A DNA stretch of 64,000 nt from Oscillospiraceae bacterium (GCA_900176545.1 FWXP01000007.1:59599-123598), one strand, 5' to 3'. Positions 53,001-61,570 are shown, counted from the stretch's first letter. Made by a program: numbers and translations. The notes: generated from the sequence alone by a model not told the origin.

Positions 53001-53158
53001 AAGAAAAAACCTCTCTCCTCTTTATCAATGGTTATATCCGCCTGTCTTGCTTCTCTCTTACCGAATAATCGTCCGTCTATATAAAATGCATCAGTTAATG
53101 TCTGCGATGGGAAGTATCTTGCCGTCAATGTGCTTGCCAATCGTGTTAAAGTGGCCAT
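50066..53158 (-). CDS. Large membrane protein: degenerate PPM-phosphatase-like N-terminus, long acidic linker, one TM helix, LysM-like extracellular tail
   Basis: 1030 residues. Residues ~1-245 have the layout of a PP2C/PPM phosphatase (AFAVTIGTGLAFLYRDDTLF where relatives read GDSRAY, and LSPDDCIILCNKEIYDALGQ where they read PGDxLLLCSDGL), but the metal-binding Asp residues are changed. Residues ~250-860 are low-complexity, very acidic and rich in Ala, Pro, Gln and Tyr (KKEEKKEDEIIEESPF, then QYDNGYQYQPGQYQSYD). A single helix lies at about 866-891 (FLAFVAVCLIIFIVLISAI). Outside, a Thr/Glu linker and a LysM-like unit (about 935-995: SWWDLFHTAYGIDI, then RVLAYNGLTRDTFPAPIQSG) precede an acidic end. 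Likely a wall-contacting signal or scaffold protein. Strong GGAGGAG site at the ATG at 53158. Confidence 0.75.
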   Translation of the reverse strand: MATLTRLASTLTARYFPSQTLTDAFYIDGRLFGKREARQADITIDKEERGFFFSVFAHPTIPEYEIGTLPPYEPQLRGTCNEVKFGRKEIDGMIEGFLATAVDVTGKMKLNDNNDRAPYFAGVIVRDSEAFAVTIGTGLAFLYRDDTLFPLTDAGIPMEPIDSMGNRVGDFMYYCSSKTANALWSNFFTLSPDDCIILCNKEIYDALGQREILRILAEAEDQCDAAGVIITQASARMPNVPMQFSISFVESVTNEDKKGLFGFRKKNKEEDMSSMSIESTTEGGVVGAASAAIADAGFTSGLNAAASAEAGVAGAAASAAIMFGDKIPSPVAPSENQVASADKGIELTKDQPADSASPIEFLDTSVSSEPAVEVSAEEVMKNLFEDSVKKEEKKEDEIIEESPFVAGGFNPFEAASEAPESAAPQMETVSSTPVILPDDDNAETKPIDNLNLDILKTLEKTGTNSTIKSEDIIQAALKELNEGNEVVPQVEDDKKPVSNSDEIVFSQGNEAITFDSSETEAKASAEFDPYGVGDGSEMQNAVPLVFGDDGSTKAPTEEELKSDGSDGIPVPDFEIETAKPELKDDDKLSLDFPEVSKAEEEKKEDKKEESEEKKEAPSSGFELPFENPVETFSDEPQAAEESSDIPDMPVFDGNTFDTPVNAVSSEEPINTQTEDVYSYGQYVENENMAAAEPEFTSPAPEYSAPEQPAAEPPYQSFGNEGNGYSQYDNGYQYQPGQYQSYDDNAGAAYAGQAAQPEQQQASSADNDWINAILGIDDEEDYASAQAAAYDQGAAPVAAAAATTATAAAAAAPAQRRPGGAPGPRPQGSRPGASGPAKKPAAPASGMGGSGRGPGGGKRFPKLNRNGYMFLAFVAVCLIIFIVLISAIVRSCGKKEGGDETEETTTTVTEETTTLPVETTAAPAGPNDPMGVFVFSDQVGYRSWWDLFHTAYGIDIENESDARIDRVLAYNGLTRDTFPAPIQSGTQLILPPVDMLDPNVELVPYITSEAPADTQAPEETAAEETAAPEEN

Positions 53159-53190
53159 GAACCGCTCCTCCGTATATTTATTCAGTATCA

Positions 53191-53199
53191 ATTATAGCA
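53191..53199 (-). promoter_or_regulatory. Extended -10 promoter of the 1030-residue protein gene
   Basis: On the minus strand TGCTATAAT (TATAAT at 53191-53196) lies about 32 nt before the ATG. The -35 region is poor. Confidence 0.5.
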
Positions 53200-53262
53200 T
53201 AACGTTTTTAGATATATAGCAAAGTATTCTTATTTTTATTAATATAGAAAAGGTGTTTTTCT

Positions 53263-53291
53263 TTGTATTTCGGGTCCGCAAATAATATAAT
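53263..53291 (+). promoter_or_regulatory. Sigma-A promoter of the GT2 gene
   Basis: TTGTAT (53263-53268), a 17-nt spacer and TATAAT (53286-53291), 33 nt before the ATG. Confidence 0.6.
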
Positions 53292-53324
53292 GTTCCCAGT
53301 AAACAACACTTGAGAGAGGTTAAA

Positions 53325-54302
53325 ATGGATCTTCCCGTTCTCTACATAGTCATACCGTGCTACAACGAAGAAGAGGTTCTTCCCATAACTGCTCCGGAGT
53401 TCCTTGAAGAGCTCAATCTTCTAAAGAGCGAGAAGCTCATCTCCGACAAGAGCCGGATCATGTTCGTCAACGACGGAAGCTGCGACAAGACATGGGAGAT
53501 CATAAAAGACTTATCCTCTAAGAACGAAGCATATACCGGCGTCTGCCTCAGCCGCAACAGAGGTCACCAGAACGCACTTCTCGGAGGTCTCATGGAGGCC
53601 AAGGAACTGGCGGACATAACGATCTCCATAGACTGCGACGGACAGGACGATATAAAGGCCATGACCGAGATGGTAAAGCAGTATCACGACGGATGCGAGG
53701 TAGTATACGGAGTAAGGAGCAAGCGAGAGACCGATACATTCATGAAGAGGTTCACGGCAGAAGCCTTCTACAAGCTCCTGAAGCTTATGGGCGCCGAGGT
53801 CGTATTCAATCACGCCGACTATCGCCTGATATCCTCCAAGGTCCTTAAGGAATTCGCGAACTTCAAGGAAGTAAATATCTTCCTTCGAGGCATGATCCCC
53901 CTGGTAGGATTTAAGAGCACATCCGTCTATTATGAGCGCCACGAGAGGATCGCAGGCGAGAGCCACTACCCTCTGTCAAAGATGCTGGCCCTTGCCTTCG
54001 ACGGCATAACCAGCCTTTCCATCAAGCCCATAAGGATAATCACCGGTTCGGGCGTAGTCGTATCCCTCTTGAGCTTTATCATGATCATCTATATGGTAGT
54101 CGGTTATTTTCTCGGTAATACCATCCAGGGATGGGTAAGCACCAGCTCCATCATCTGCTTCCTTTGCGGAGTTCAGATCTTAAGCCTTGGCGTCATCGGA
54201 GAATATGTCGGCAAGATCTACCTGGAGACGAAGGCCCGCCCCCGCTATATCATCAGCGAAAGAACAGGACTTTCTTCGAAGCAAAGCGAAGAGGATCTCT
54301 GA
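53325..54302 (+). CDS. Glycosyltransferase family 2, polyprenyl-phosphate sugar transferase type (GtrB/DPM1-like)
   Basis: 325 residues. GT2 catalytic domain: VLYIVIPCYNEEEVLPITAP, FVNDGSCDKTWEIIKD, CLSRNRGHQNALLGGLMEAK and SIDCDGQDDIKAMTEMVKQY carry the nucleotide and metal sites. Then VYGVRSKRETDTFMKRFTAE and VFNHADYRLISSKVL. Two C-terminal helices (about 228-252 and 268-292) anchor it in the membrane, as in enzymes that load sugars onto undecaprenyl phosphate for GT-C transferases. The start is the ATG at 53325 (GAGAGG site). An upstream TTG is rejected. Its 3' end overlaps hemZ by 50 nt on the other strand. Confidence 0.93.
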   Translation: MDLPVLYIVIPCYNEEEVLPITAPEFLEELNLLKSEKLISDKSRIMFVNDGSCDKTWEIIKDLSSKNEAYTGVCLSRNRGHQNALLGGLMEAKELADITISIDCDGQDDIKAMTEMVKQYHDGCEVVYGVRSKRETDTFMKRFTAEAFYKLLKLMGAEVVFNHADYRLISSKVLKEFANFKEVNIFLRGMIPLVGFKSTSVYYERHERIAGESHYPLSKMLALAFDGITSLSIKPIRIITGSGVVVSLLSFIMIIYMVVGYFLGNTIQGWVSTSSIICFLCGVQILSLGVIGEYVGKIYLETKARPRYIISERTGLSSKQSEEDL

Positions 54303-55650
54303 TATATTCATGAGGATCCTTGGTGCAGGGACATCTCTCGTACCTGCCGCCGTCAAATATCCTCTTGCTCATACCGCCGGCTCCTACTGAGATCACGTCT
54401 CTCCTGTCGGTCATCATCGCGACATTATATCTGCATTCTTTGCCGGGGAGTGCGAAACCCGTATTCTCAAGCCCGTGCCCTGTATCTTTCTGCCTGTACA
54501 GATAATAAGGTATATAGCCGTTCTCGAAGAGCATCTCGTAACCTTTTATCAGGGCGTCATCTACAGAGCCTCTGGTGAGCTCTCTGTCCAGCACCTCATC
54601 CTTGCCCATGGCAGCGCGCCTCTTCTTATAGAGCGTATGGATGGTGATATTTTCAGGACGAAGCTCAAGGAGCCTTTGGACCGAATAGAGAAAGTCCTCA
54701 TCACGCTCATACTTAAGTCCCGCTATAAGATCCATATTTATAACATCAAAGCCAATAGACCTTGCTTCCTCGAATACCTTGACAGCATCTTCCGCGGTAT
54801 GCCTTCTGTTGAGCTTAGAAAGAGTCTCGGACCTCATGGTCTGCGGATTGATGCATATCCTTCTAACCCCTGCGTCCTTCATGGCACTAAGCTTATAGGA
54901 TGTTATGGTATCAGGTCTTCCGGCTTCCACCGTAAATTCCGTCTCCGGTGTCATCTTAAGTGTCGACCTGACTTTATATATGAGCCTTTCGAAGGTCTTA
55001 TCGGACAGCACCGTAGGCGTTCCTCCGCCGATATAGACCATGGAGATATTTCTTAAGATATTATCGGCGATGTACTGAAGTTCCCTTTCGAGAGCCTCTT
55101 CGTACTTATCCAGGATATTCAGGTGCTTAGTAGCGTCAGCGGATATAAAGGAACAATACTCGCACCTTGAGGGACAGAACGGGATCCCGATATAAAGCCC
55201 CATATCCTCTTTGGGGATTTCTTCCAGGATGCGCCTTTCGTTAGCTCCCGTGATGCAGGCAAGCTTAGCCTTATCTTCCCTTACAAGGTACTTGGAGCTT
55301 AAGCTCTTCTCGTCAAAGCCTTCCTCTTCTGCCACCACGGTAGGACGTATCCCCGTAAGGCAGCCCCAGGGATAGGATACCGACATAAGGTCGCGCATAT
55401 ATACGTAGAATGATTTCTTCACGGCTCTCTTGGGATCAAGCGTATATTCTTCATCACTTGCAGGACGCGCCTCGCCGTCACGGTATGTAAAGGCTCTTCC
55501 CTCGTATACTTCACTTATAAGGGTCAGGTCGGGGCCGTCCTCTGCGGTGACCTCGTTCTTTTCCTTATCCTCCCTGACCTTGGTGCAGAAAAGCCTTAAG
55601 ACATCCGAGATGCCGTAAGTATTGGCGTGACCTCTGAGTACTACCTTCAC
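54253..55650 (-). CDS. hemZ: HemZ-type radical SAM coproporphyrinogen III oxidase
   Basis: 465 residues. The N-terminal ~150 residues are the extension characteristic of HemZ (VVLRGHANTYGISDVLRLFC, then VSYPWGCLTGIRPTVVAEEE). The radical SAM cluster motif is in IGIPFCPSRCEYCSFISAD (CxxxCxxC). The GGGTP motif is in SMVYIGGGTPTVLSDKTFE, and the HemN-like GLKYERDEDFLYSVQRLLEL follows. Oxygen-independent step of haem synthesis, or a related SAM reaction. Other haem genes are not in the window. Start GTG at 55650 with an AAGGAG site, 3 nt after the DUF3810 stop. Confidence 0.9.
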   Translation of the reverse strand: MKVVLRGHANTYGISDVLRLFCTKVREDKEKNEVTAEDGPDLTLISEVYEGRAFTYRDGEARPASDEEYTLDPKRAVKKSFYVYMRDLMSVSYPWGCLTGIRPTVVAEEEGFDEKSLSSKYLVREDKAKLACITGANERRILEEIPKEDMGLYIGIPFCPSRCEYCSFISADATKHLNILDKYEEALERELQYIADNILRNISMVYIGGGTPTVLSDKTFERLIYKVRSTLKMTPETEFTVEAGRPDTITSYKLSAMKDAGVRRICINPQTMRSETLSKLNRRHTAEDAVKVFEEARSIGFDVINMDLIAGLKYERDEDFLYSVQRLLELRPENITIHTLYKKRRAAMGKDEVLDRELTRGSVDDALIKGYEMLFENGYIPYYLYRQKDTGHGLENTGFALPGKECRYNVAMMTDRRDVISVGAGGMSKRIFDGGRYERCPCTKDPHEYIRDPLRFASKKVLFFR

Positions 55651-55653
55651 GTA

Positions 55654-56850
55654 TCAATCTCCTTCGTATACATATATGCAGAAATAGTCCACATATATAC
55701 TTGTCGGTATTATGTAAGTCTTTGTGCCGCCCACCTGTCCGTTGGCTTCAAGGAATGTGTTGTTGGCGCTCTCCGAGAACCTCTCTACCAGGCGAGTAAA
55801 AGGATTGTCGGCCAGGGACTCGTCGTAGGCGCTGCTTGCCTCCGCATCCCTTACTACAGCCTCAAAGGCAGGATCGCTCAAGGATATCGGCATAGCCTTT
55901 CCCTCTTCTTCGGCATAGGATGCGGTCTTGTAATAAAGATCCACAAATATCGCATAGTACCCGGCATACCTGAAGTCGGCTCTGGGAGATCTTATGCAGG
56001 CAAGAACGGCCGCCGTATTGGCATCCGACTCCCTCGCATAACCTTTGGCGTGAGTTATCTCATGACATAATGTCACGGGGAAATAGAGGATATCCAGATA
56101 GTCCGTATTGAGATTAGCTTCTCCCAGGAACATATCGTAAAAGCCCGTAATATCCGTGTAGCTCCAGTAATGGCTAAGCATAACACCCTTGGCCCTTACA
56201 TAATTGCGGGACATGCCGTAACCGTAGTCATCGGATACGGAATTCATGAGAGCATTGGCGTCGAACACCGCCTGCTCGAAGGAAGTGCTCATATGGGCAA
56301 CTCCGTTATAGTCCTCTCCCAGCTGCATCCTGGCGCTTATCATCCCGTCGTAGGCCCACTTGAGAGCCATGGCATATTCCTCGTAGGTATGTTCTTCGCG
56401 GGTAAGCCCCATCCCCTCGGGAATGGAAGTCCTTCTGTAGTTGACCCCGTGCATCATCTGAAAGACGATCATCATGCATATGGCGACGATAAGAAGATCA
56501 CGAAGAAGCTTATATACGTCCTTTACGAAAGGCACCGCGCCCCGCTTTATAAGAGTCTTTATTAGCTGCACTATCTTTCTTATAACAAGAAATAAGAGCA
56601 TGGCGCCGCCTGCCACGACGATATTCTCGGTAAGGGATATAAGAAAAAGCGAATTAAATGTATTAGGGATAAAAGCTACTACGGGAAATACCTTGCTGCA
56701 GTAGATGTCTGCCGCCTGTCGGGATATAAGGATCTGAGGAAGGTAGTATACCGCGCCGAGTAAGGCAGCCAATATGAGCAGGAGCACAGTCCTTAGGACA
56801 GCACTTCTCACCGATATCCTGTCCGACTTATCCTTAAGGTTCCTCCTCAT
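55654..56850 (-). CDS. DUF3810 membrane protein with an HExxH zinc-protease-like motif
   Basis: 398 residues. Three N-terminal helices (LRTVLLLILAALLGAVYYL; FNSLFLISLTENIVVAGGAM; LLRDLLIVAICMMIVFQMMH). The extracellular part contains TLCHEITHAKGYARESDANT, an HExxH with a downstream Glu in ESDAN, as in gluzincin metallopeptidases. PEGMGLTREEHTYEEYAMAL and the RYAGYYAIFVDLYYKTASYA stretch are typical of DUF3810. A proteolytic role is inferred. Encoded between DUF1624 and hemZ with 3-nt gaps on either side. Confidence 0.88.
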   Translation of the reverse strand: MRRNLKDKSDRISVRSAVLRTVLLLILAALLGAVYYLPQILISRQAADIYCSKVFPVVAFIPNTFNSLFLISLTENIVVAGGAMLLFLVIRKIVQLIKTLIKRGAVPFVKDVYKLLRDLLIVAICMMIVFQMMHGVNYRRTSIPEGMGLTREEHTYEEYAMALKWAYDGMISARMQLGEDYNGVAHMSTSFEQAVFDANALMNSVSDDYGYGMSRNYVRAKGVMLSHYWSYTDITGFYDMFLGEANLNTDYLDILYFPVTLCHEITHAKGYARESDANTAAVLACIRSPRADFRYAGYYAIFVDLYYKTASYAEEEGKAMPISLSDPAFEAVVRDAEASSAYDESLADNPFTRLVERFSESANNTFLEANGQVGGTKTYIIPTSIYVDYFCIYVYEGD

Positions 56851-56853
56851 CCG

Positions 56854-57639
56854 TCAGATCTTCCCCAGGAGCTTGAATATAACGTACAGTATTCCGTAGC
56901 CGATAGGCTGATGTATCAGATAAACTATGAGGGAGTGCCTTCCCAGGAACTCGAGCGGAGCCTTGATCTTGCAGATCAAGGGAGAAGGCGTAGAGAATAC
57001 GGACTTCTTATCCTTATAGCACATTCTTCCTATGGCGCCTCCCATAAGGAAGACTCCCATCCATGGTATAAGCGGCATATAATCTACCACCGAAGGAGCA
57101 CCTTCAACTGAGATACCTGTAGGGATCAAGAGCCAGTTGGTGCTTACCCTGTCATAATAATGGATATGCATAACAAGGCTCATGATATAGAGACCGAGCA
57201 ATCCGAGGATGAGTGTCTTGGCATTCTCGCTAAGCTTCAACTTCTCCATTATGAATATAAGAAGCGCATAAACGAGCGTAGATACCGACAGCATATGAAG
57301 AACATTAAAGAGGATAAAGCAGTATATATCCATAACGTAGGTGATAAAACCTGTCACCACCGTAAAGGTCAGTGCCACCCCCAGAAGCTTCAAACCTCTC
57401 TTCAAGTTATTCTTGGAAAATGAACAGCAGATACCGGATATACCTACGAAGAGCACCAGGATAACCGGATGTACAAAGACCTCATACCAGTCTGATTCCA
57501 GATAAGCGAAAGCATCCAGACCGAATTCGTATCTGACATCCCAGGAGAAATGCATGGCCATCATCATCACTATCGCGACACCTCGCAACAGATCTAATTC
57601 AAATGCACGATCTTTATTCCTGTTGATGATCAAGCCCAT
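56854..57639 (-). CDS. DUF1624 / heparan-alpha-glucosaminide N-acetyltransferase-like membrane protein
   Basis: 261 residues, seven or so helices. The N-terminal RAFELDLLRGVAIVMMMAMH with HFSWDV holds the family histidine and DLLRG motif. HPVILVLFVGISGICCSFSK and the end FLGRHSLIVYLIHQPIGYGI are also family marks. It should move acyl groups across the membrane onto a surface sugar or polymer. The acceptor is unknown. Part of the run from the GT39-like genes to hemZ, with 54 nt from the preceding gene and no clear terminator between them. The SD is weak. Confidence 0.88.
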   Translation of the reverse strand: MGLIINRNKDRAFELDLLRGVAIVMMMAMHFSWDVRYEFGLDAFAYLESDWYEVFVHPVILVLFVGISGICCSFSKNNLKRGLKLLGVALTFTVVTGFITYVMDIYCFILFNVLHMLSVSTLVYALLIFIMEKLKLSENAKTLILGLLGLYIMSLVMHIHYYDRVSTNWLLIPTGISVEGAPSVVDYMPLIPWMGVFLMGGAIGRMCYKDKKSVFSTPSPLICKIKAPLEFLGRHSLIVYLIHQPIGYGILYVIFKLLGKI

Positions 57640-57693
57640 AGATATCCATCCACATCGTAATGATGGGATTATTGTAACATAAAAGCCGGAGCT

Positions 57694-59565
57694 TTAAGAC
57701 ACACGTCTGTATAGATAGAACGTGTCTTCTTCAATGAAACTTCCATTCCAATACATCTCATTCGAAGAACTCACGAATATGAGCTCATAGCCTTCCCAGT
57801 CATATGTCTTATCCTTGGTGATTATATAATCCGCCGCCTTCTGCTGTATAAGAGCCTTATGCTCGTAAGTATAATACTCATAATCACATGCCGTGCAGTA
57901 ATGATTATTGAACGGGAGCGTATCGGTAGCAAGATAGAATCCCGAATCCAGGAAACCGAAATTGATGATCTTGGGATCAGCTATCCCGTCAGCTTTGATC
58001 ACTTCAGCGATCTGATATTGAGGGTATTCCTCTCTTTCTCTTCCGAACATGAACAACGAAGGCGAACAGACTATAACAGTTGCAGTAATAAGGAGCATCC
58101 CCAAAACTGCAAGACCGGGTCGTAACGCCCTGACGGTAAGTTTATCTGAGACCTTCTCGGTAAGAAGGAACAAGGGTATCATGGCAAATACCATAAATGA
58201 CTTTAATCCCATCAGATAGTAGCTTATCTGAAATCCCATACCGAATATCCCGAAATAAGCACATCCTAAGGTGAGAATAAAAAACAGGAACGTTTTCTTC
58301 TCTTTCCTTGCTGAAAAAACAATGAGCGAAAAGAATACAGACATGAAAAATATGTGTTCATATTTGTAATTCTCCATGAAGATCTCAAGCTGTTTTTTGG
58401 CAAATGTAATGATAAAAGGAGCATCTGAGGTGCTGCCTTTACGAGGATCAACATAGACAGATACGTTACTCAGGAAATAGCCGTCAAATAAGGTCTTTAT
58501 GGAACCTTTAAATGCAAAATATAAAAGGATTGGAATGCAGATACAGAAAAAGCCCGCTATGAACATTCCTATCAACTTCGGAAGTTCCTTATGCTTCTTT
58601 TCCCGTATAGCGACAATAAGTACATATATAACAAATCCCAGGAGCAAACCGCACAGATTGAACTTAGTCCAGAAGACCATAGATGATATGATGCCGACAA
58701 CAAATGCTTCCTTAAGAGTAAAAGAACGTTCCTCCCTTATACATCTAAGTCCGATATAAAGAGCTGCTCCTAAGAAAGGCAGCATGAATTCCTCTGCACT
58801 TCCTCCGTACCTGAAAGAATTTGTTATCAGGGCAAAAAGTGATATCGGAGGTATCAATATATATGTCGCGATGCCGGGCTTTACAAATAAGAATACCGTC
58901 TTTAATACAATGACCGTCCATGCAAAGAACGCAATTGCCTCTATGACATACATACCCGTAAAGGAATCATCTGAAATGATCACTCCCGGGATCTGAATAA
59001 AGAACATCAAAGGTCCTTTCTGATCATGGATGTCACGGTATAAAAGCTTACCGTTCCATACCGCTTTTGCAACTGTATGGTAGATATTGCTGTCATCCCA
59101 ATAATTGATCTCGTACAGTGGTGATGATTGAGATACAAAGAGCATTGCCAAAACTGAGAAGATCAGCGCATAGATAAGGTACTTGTAAGAGACTTTTGTC
59201 GATCCACCTGACCTCACACCGGTAAAATCTGCCTTGCTGCATAAAGATATGAATGCATATATAAAAACGACAGAAATGATACCATATAGCAATGAACTCA
59301 TAATGAATGATATCGATGATATATCATTGTACTGCGACAGATAGTATAAATATACAACCAGTAACAGGACCGCGATCACAGAAGAGGATACGATCCTCTT
59401 TAAAGATATCTTTGTGAAGGCGCAATCGGGCTTGATGAACAACAAAAGTCCTCCGATAAGGCTCAGGAGCAATCCTTCAGATAATGATGGTAGCAATAGA
59501 AGTACCATGCAGAAGAACGATGCAATGATTATTACCTTTTTGAGCCACGGAATATTTGCGAACAC
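57694..59565 (-). CDS. GT39/ArnT-like integral membrane glycosyltransferase, paralog 2
   Basis: 623 residues with about 12 membrane helices. The first extracellular loop has NYWDDSNIYHTVAKAVWNGK and YRDIHDQKGPLMFFIQIPGV, matching the GT-C acidic-loop plus amphipathic segment of PMT/ArnT-like enzymes. FRYGGSAEEFMLPFLGAALY follows. The C-terminal extracytoplasmic part has FGFLDSGFYLATDTLPFNNH. It probably uses a polyprenyl-linked sugar (see the GT2 at 53.3 kb). The acceptor is unknown. Start GTG at 59565, with AGGAGGT 13 nt upstream, a longer spacing than usual. It is paralogous to the next gene, with shared 5' DNA. AT-richer than the core genes. Confidence 0.85.
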   Translation of the reverse strand: MFANIPWLKKVIIIASFFCMVLLLLPSLSEGLLLSLIGGLLLFIKPDCAFTKISLKRIVSSSVIAVLLLVVYLYYLSQYNDISSISFIMSSLLYGIISVVFIYAFISLCSKADFTGVRSGGSTKVSYKYLIYALIFSVLAMLFVSQSSPLYEINYWDDSNIYHTVAKAVWNGKLLYRDIHDQKGPLMFFIQIPGVIISDDSFTGMYVIEAIAFFAWTVIVLKTVFLFVKPGIATYILIPPISLFALITNSFRYGGSAEEFMLPFLGAALYIGLRCIREERSFTLKEAFVVGIISSMVFWTKFNLCGLLLGFVIYVLIVAIREKKHKELPKLIGMFIAGFFCICIPILLYFAFKGSIKTLFDGYFLSNVSVYVDPRKGSTSDAPFIITFAKKQLEIFMENYKYEHIFFMSVFFSLIVFSARKEKKTFLFFILTLGCAYFGIFGMGFQISYYLMGLKSFMVFAMIPLFLLTEKVSDKLTVRALRPGLAVLGMLLITATVIVCSPSLFMFGREREEYPQYQIAEVIKADGIADPKIINFGFLDSGFYLATDTLPFNNHYCTACDYEYYTYEHKALIQQKAADYIITKDKTYDWEGYELIFVSSSNEMYWNGSFIEEDTFYLYRRVS

Positions 59566-59625
59566 GTCAGGCTAAAGACCTCCTACCGTATGATTTTATA
59601 AAATATCATAAAAACGATCTCTATA

Positions 59626-61524
59626 CTAATATGCCTGATCTTTAGAACGAAGTCTGTAGAGATAGAATGTATTGTCGACTGTATCCCTTCCGTCCCAGTC
59701 CATCTCATAGGTAGAACTTACGTATATAAGCTCATACCCTTCCCATTCATAAGTCGTACCTTTGGTGATTATATAATCCGCTTCATGAGCCTTGATAAGC
59801 TCATTTTGTTCCTCAAAATAGTACTTGGTACAGTAATGAGTATTAAATGGAAGCACATCACATGCCAAGAAAAATCCGGAATCAAGGAATCCGTAGTTTA
59901 TGATCTTAGGATCTGATATACCGTCTGCAGCGATAATGTCTGCGATCTGGAACTGCGGATACTCATCCCTCTTTCTTCCAAGCATGAATAACGAAGGACT
60001 TTCTACTATAACTGTTGCGGTAAGGCAAAGTGCAGCAAAAGCAGACAAGAAAGTCACCATAGCTTTATTCGTAAACTTAGACTCAACCTTTTCTATAAGT
60101 ATGAAAAGCGGTATGAATGCAAATACTACAAAAGCCTTCAATCCCATAAGGTAGTATGGCATTTGAAAACCCATTCCGAATATACCGAGAGAACATGAAC
60201 CTAATGTCAGTATAAAGAACATGAGCATTTTCTTATTCTTCTGTGAAGCAAGATAAATGAAAGATGCGAAGAAGGATAAAAACAAAATATGCTCATATTT
60301 ATAATTCGCTATAAACATACTCACCTGATCCTTTACGAACCCTATCAAAAACGGCGAATCTGAAGAGCGAATCGTTGCCGATTCAGCATACATAGTTCTG
60401 TTTCTCTTAATATATACTGACACGATACTATCAAAATATCCTTCGAAAAGATCTTTCAACGAGCCGTTGATAACATAATAGATTCCGACAGGAATACATA
60501 TGATAAAAAAACCGATGAGAAAAGCGCCTACGAGCTTACACAACTTATTGAGCTGACGGCATTTTACTGCATAAATGATAACAAAGACTATAAAGCCCAG
60601 AAATATGCCGCACAGATTATACTTTGTCCAGAATACTATCGATGAAAGGACTCCTATTATAAACGCCTCTTTATTAGCGAAGAATCGTTCTTCTTTTATA
60701 CATTTAATGCCAATATAAAGCGTATAACCGAAGATCGGCAGGAGAAATTCCTCTGCGCTTCCACCGTAATGAAATGAATGAGAAATCAGTGCCAGCATAG
60801 ATAGTGGAGAAAAGAGTAAGAATGTGATCTTTCCGGGCTTAACAAACAGCGTTATACACTTATATGAGACAATTATCCATAAAGCAACGGCAACAGCTTC
60901 AGTAATGTACATTCCCCAAAAATTACGGGGCGACAACACAACTCCGGGCATCTGAATAAAGAACATCAAAGGTCCCTTCTGATCATAAATGTCACGATAC
61001 AAAAGCTTACCATTCAACATTGCTCTCGCAACTGTATGATAAATGTTACTGTCATCCCAGAAATTCATCACATATAGAGGAGACGATTGGGATACAAATA
61101 GCATTACAACTAACGAAAAGACAAAAGCAAATAGAGAATATATATGAGTGTTCTTAGCATGATCGCTCGTACTTCCGGAAGAGTATGCTAATCTTTCACA
61201 AGAAATTGTCAGTAAATATATAAAGACAATCGACAAAATACCATAAAGCAAATAAGTCAAAATGAATGACATCGATGATATATCATTGAACTCTGCCAGA
61301 TAAAAGAAATAAAAGGCAATTAGACATGCCGCCATGATCGAAGCAAAAACCAACCTCTTTATGGATAGTTTGGGTAGATCTCGATCAGGCCCAAGGAACA
61401 TAAAAAGCCCACCAACAAGGCTAAGCAGCAAAGTTTCAGATAATGATGGCATCAATAAGAGCATCATGCAGAAGAACGATACGATGATGATTATCTTTTT
61501 AAGCCACGGCATCTTTGCAAACAT
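59626..61524 (-). CDS. GT39/ArnT-like integral membrane glycosyltransferase, paralog 1
   Basis: 632 residues, same topology and motifs as its neighbour: NFWDDSNIYHTVARAMLNGK, YRDIYDQKGPLMFFIQMPGV, FHYGGSAEEFLLPIFGYTLY and NYGFLDSGFFLACDVLPFNT. The first ~45 residues differ from the neighbour at only a few positions. The ATG has AGGAGG 14 nt upstream. Several short additions (RTMYAESATIRSSD around residue 400) distinguish it. It begins after a strong terminator, so a promoter in 61525-61570 is expected, though none is obvious. Clear tandem duplicates that have since diverged. Confidence 0.85.
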   Translation of the reverse strand: MFAKMPWLKKIIIIVSFFCMMLLLMPSLSETLLLSLVGGLFMFLGPDRDLPKLSIKRLVFASIMAACLIAFYFFYLAEFNDISSMSFILTYLLYGILSIVFIYLLTISCERLAYSSGSTSDHAKNTHIYSLFAFVFSLVVMLFVSQSSPLYVMNFWDDSNIYHTVARAMLNGKLLYRDIYDQKGPLMFFIQMPGVVLSPRNFWGMYITEAVAVALWIIVSYKCITLFVKPGKITFLLFSPLSMLALISHSFHYGGSAEEFLLPIFGYTLYIGIKCIKEERFFANKEAFIIGVLSSIVFWTKYNLCGIFLGFIVFVIIYAVKCRQLNKLCKLVGAFLIGFFIICIPVGIYYVINGSLKDLFEGYFDSIVSVYIKRNRTMYAESATIRSSDSPFLIGFVKDQVSMFIANYKYEHILFLSFFASFIYLASQKNKKMLMFFILTLGSCSLGIFGMGFQMPYYLMGLKAFVVFAFIPLFILIEKVESKFTNKAMVTFLSAFAALCLTATVIVESPSLFMLGRKRDEYPQFQIADIIAADGISDPKIINYGFLDSGFFLACDVLPFNTHYCTKYYFEEQNELIKAHEADYIITKGTTYEWEGYELIYVSSTYEMDWDGRDTVDNTFYLYRLRSKDQAY

Positions 61525-61570
61525 GTTCAGACTTAAAGCCTCCTATCTAATGACTCCTACAAAATATCAT

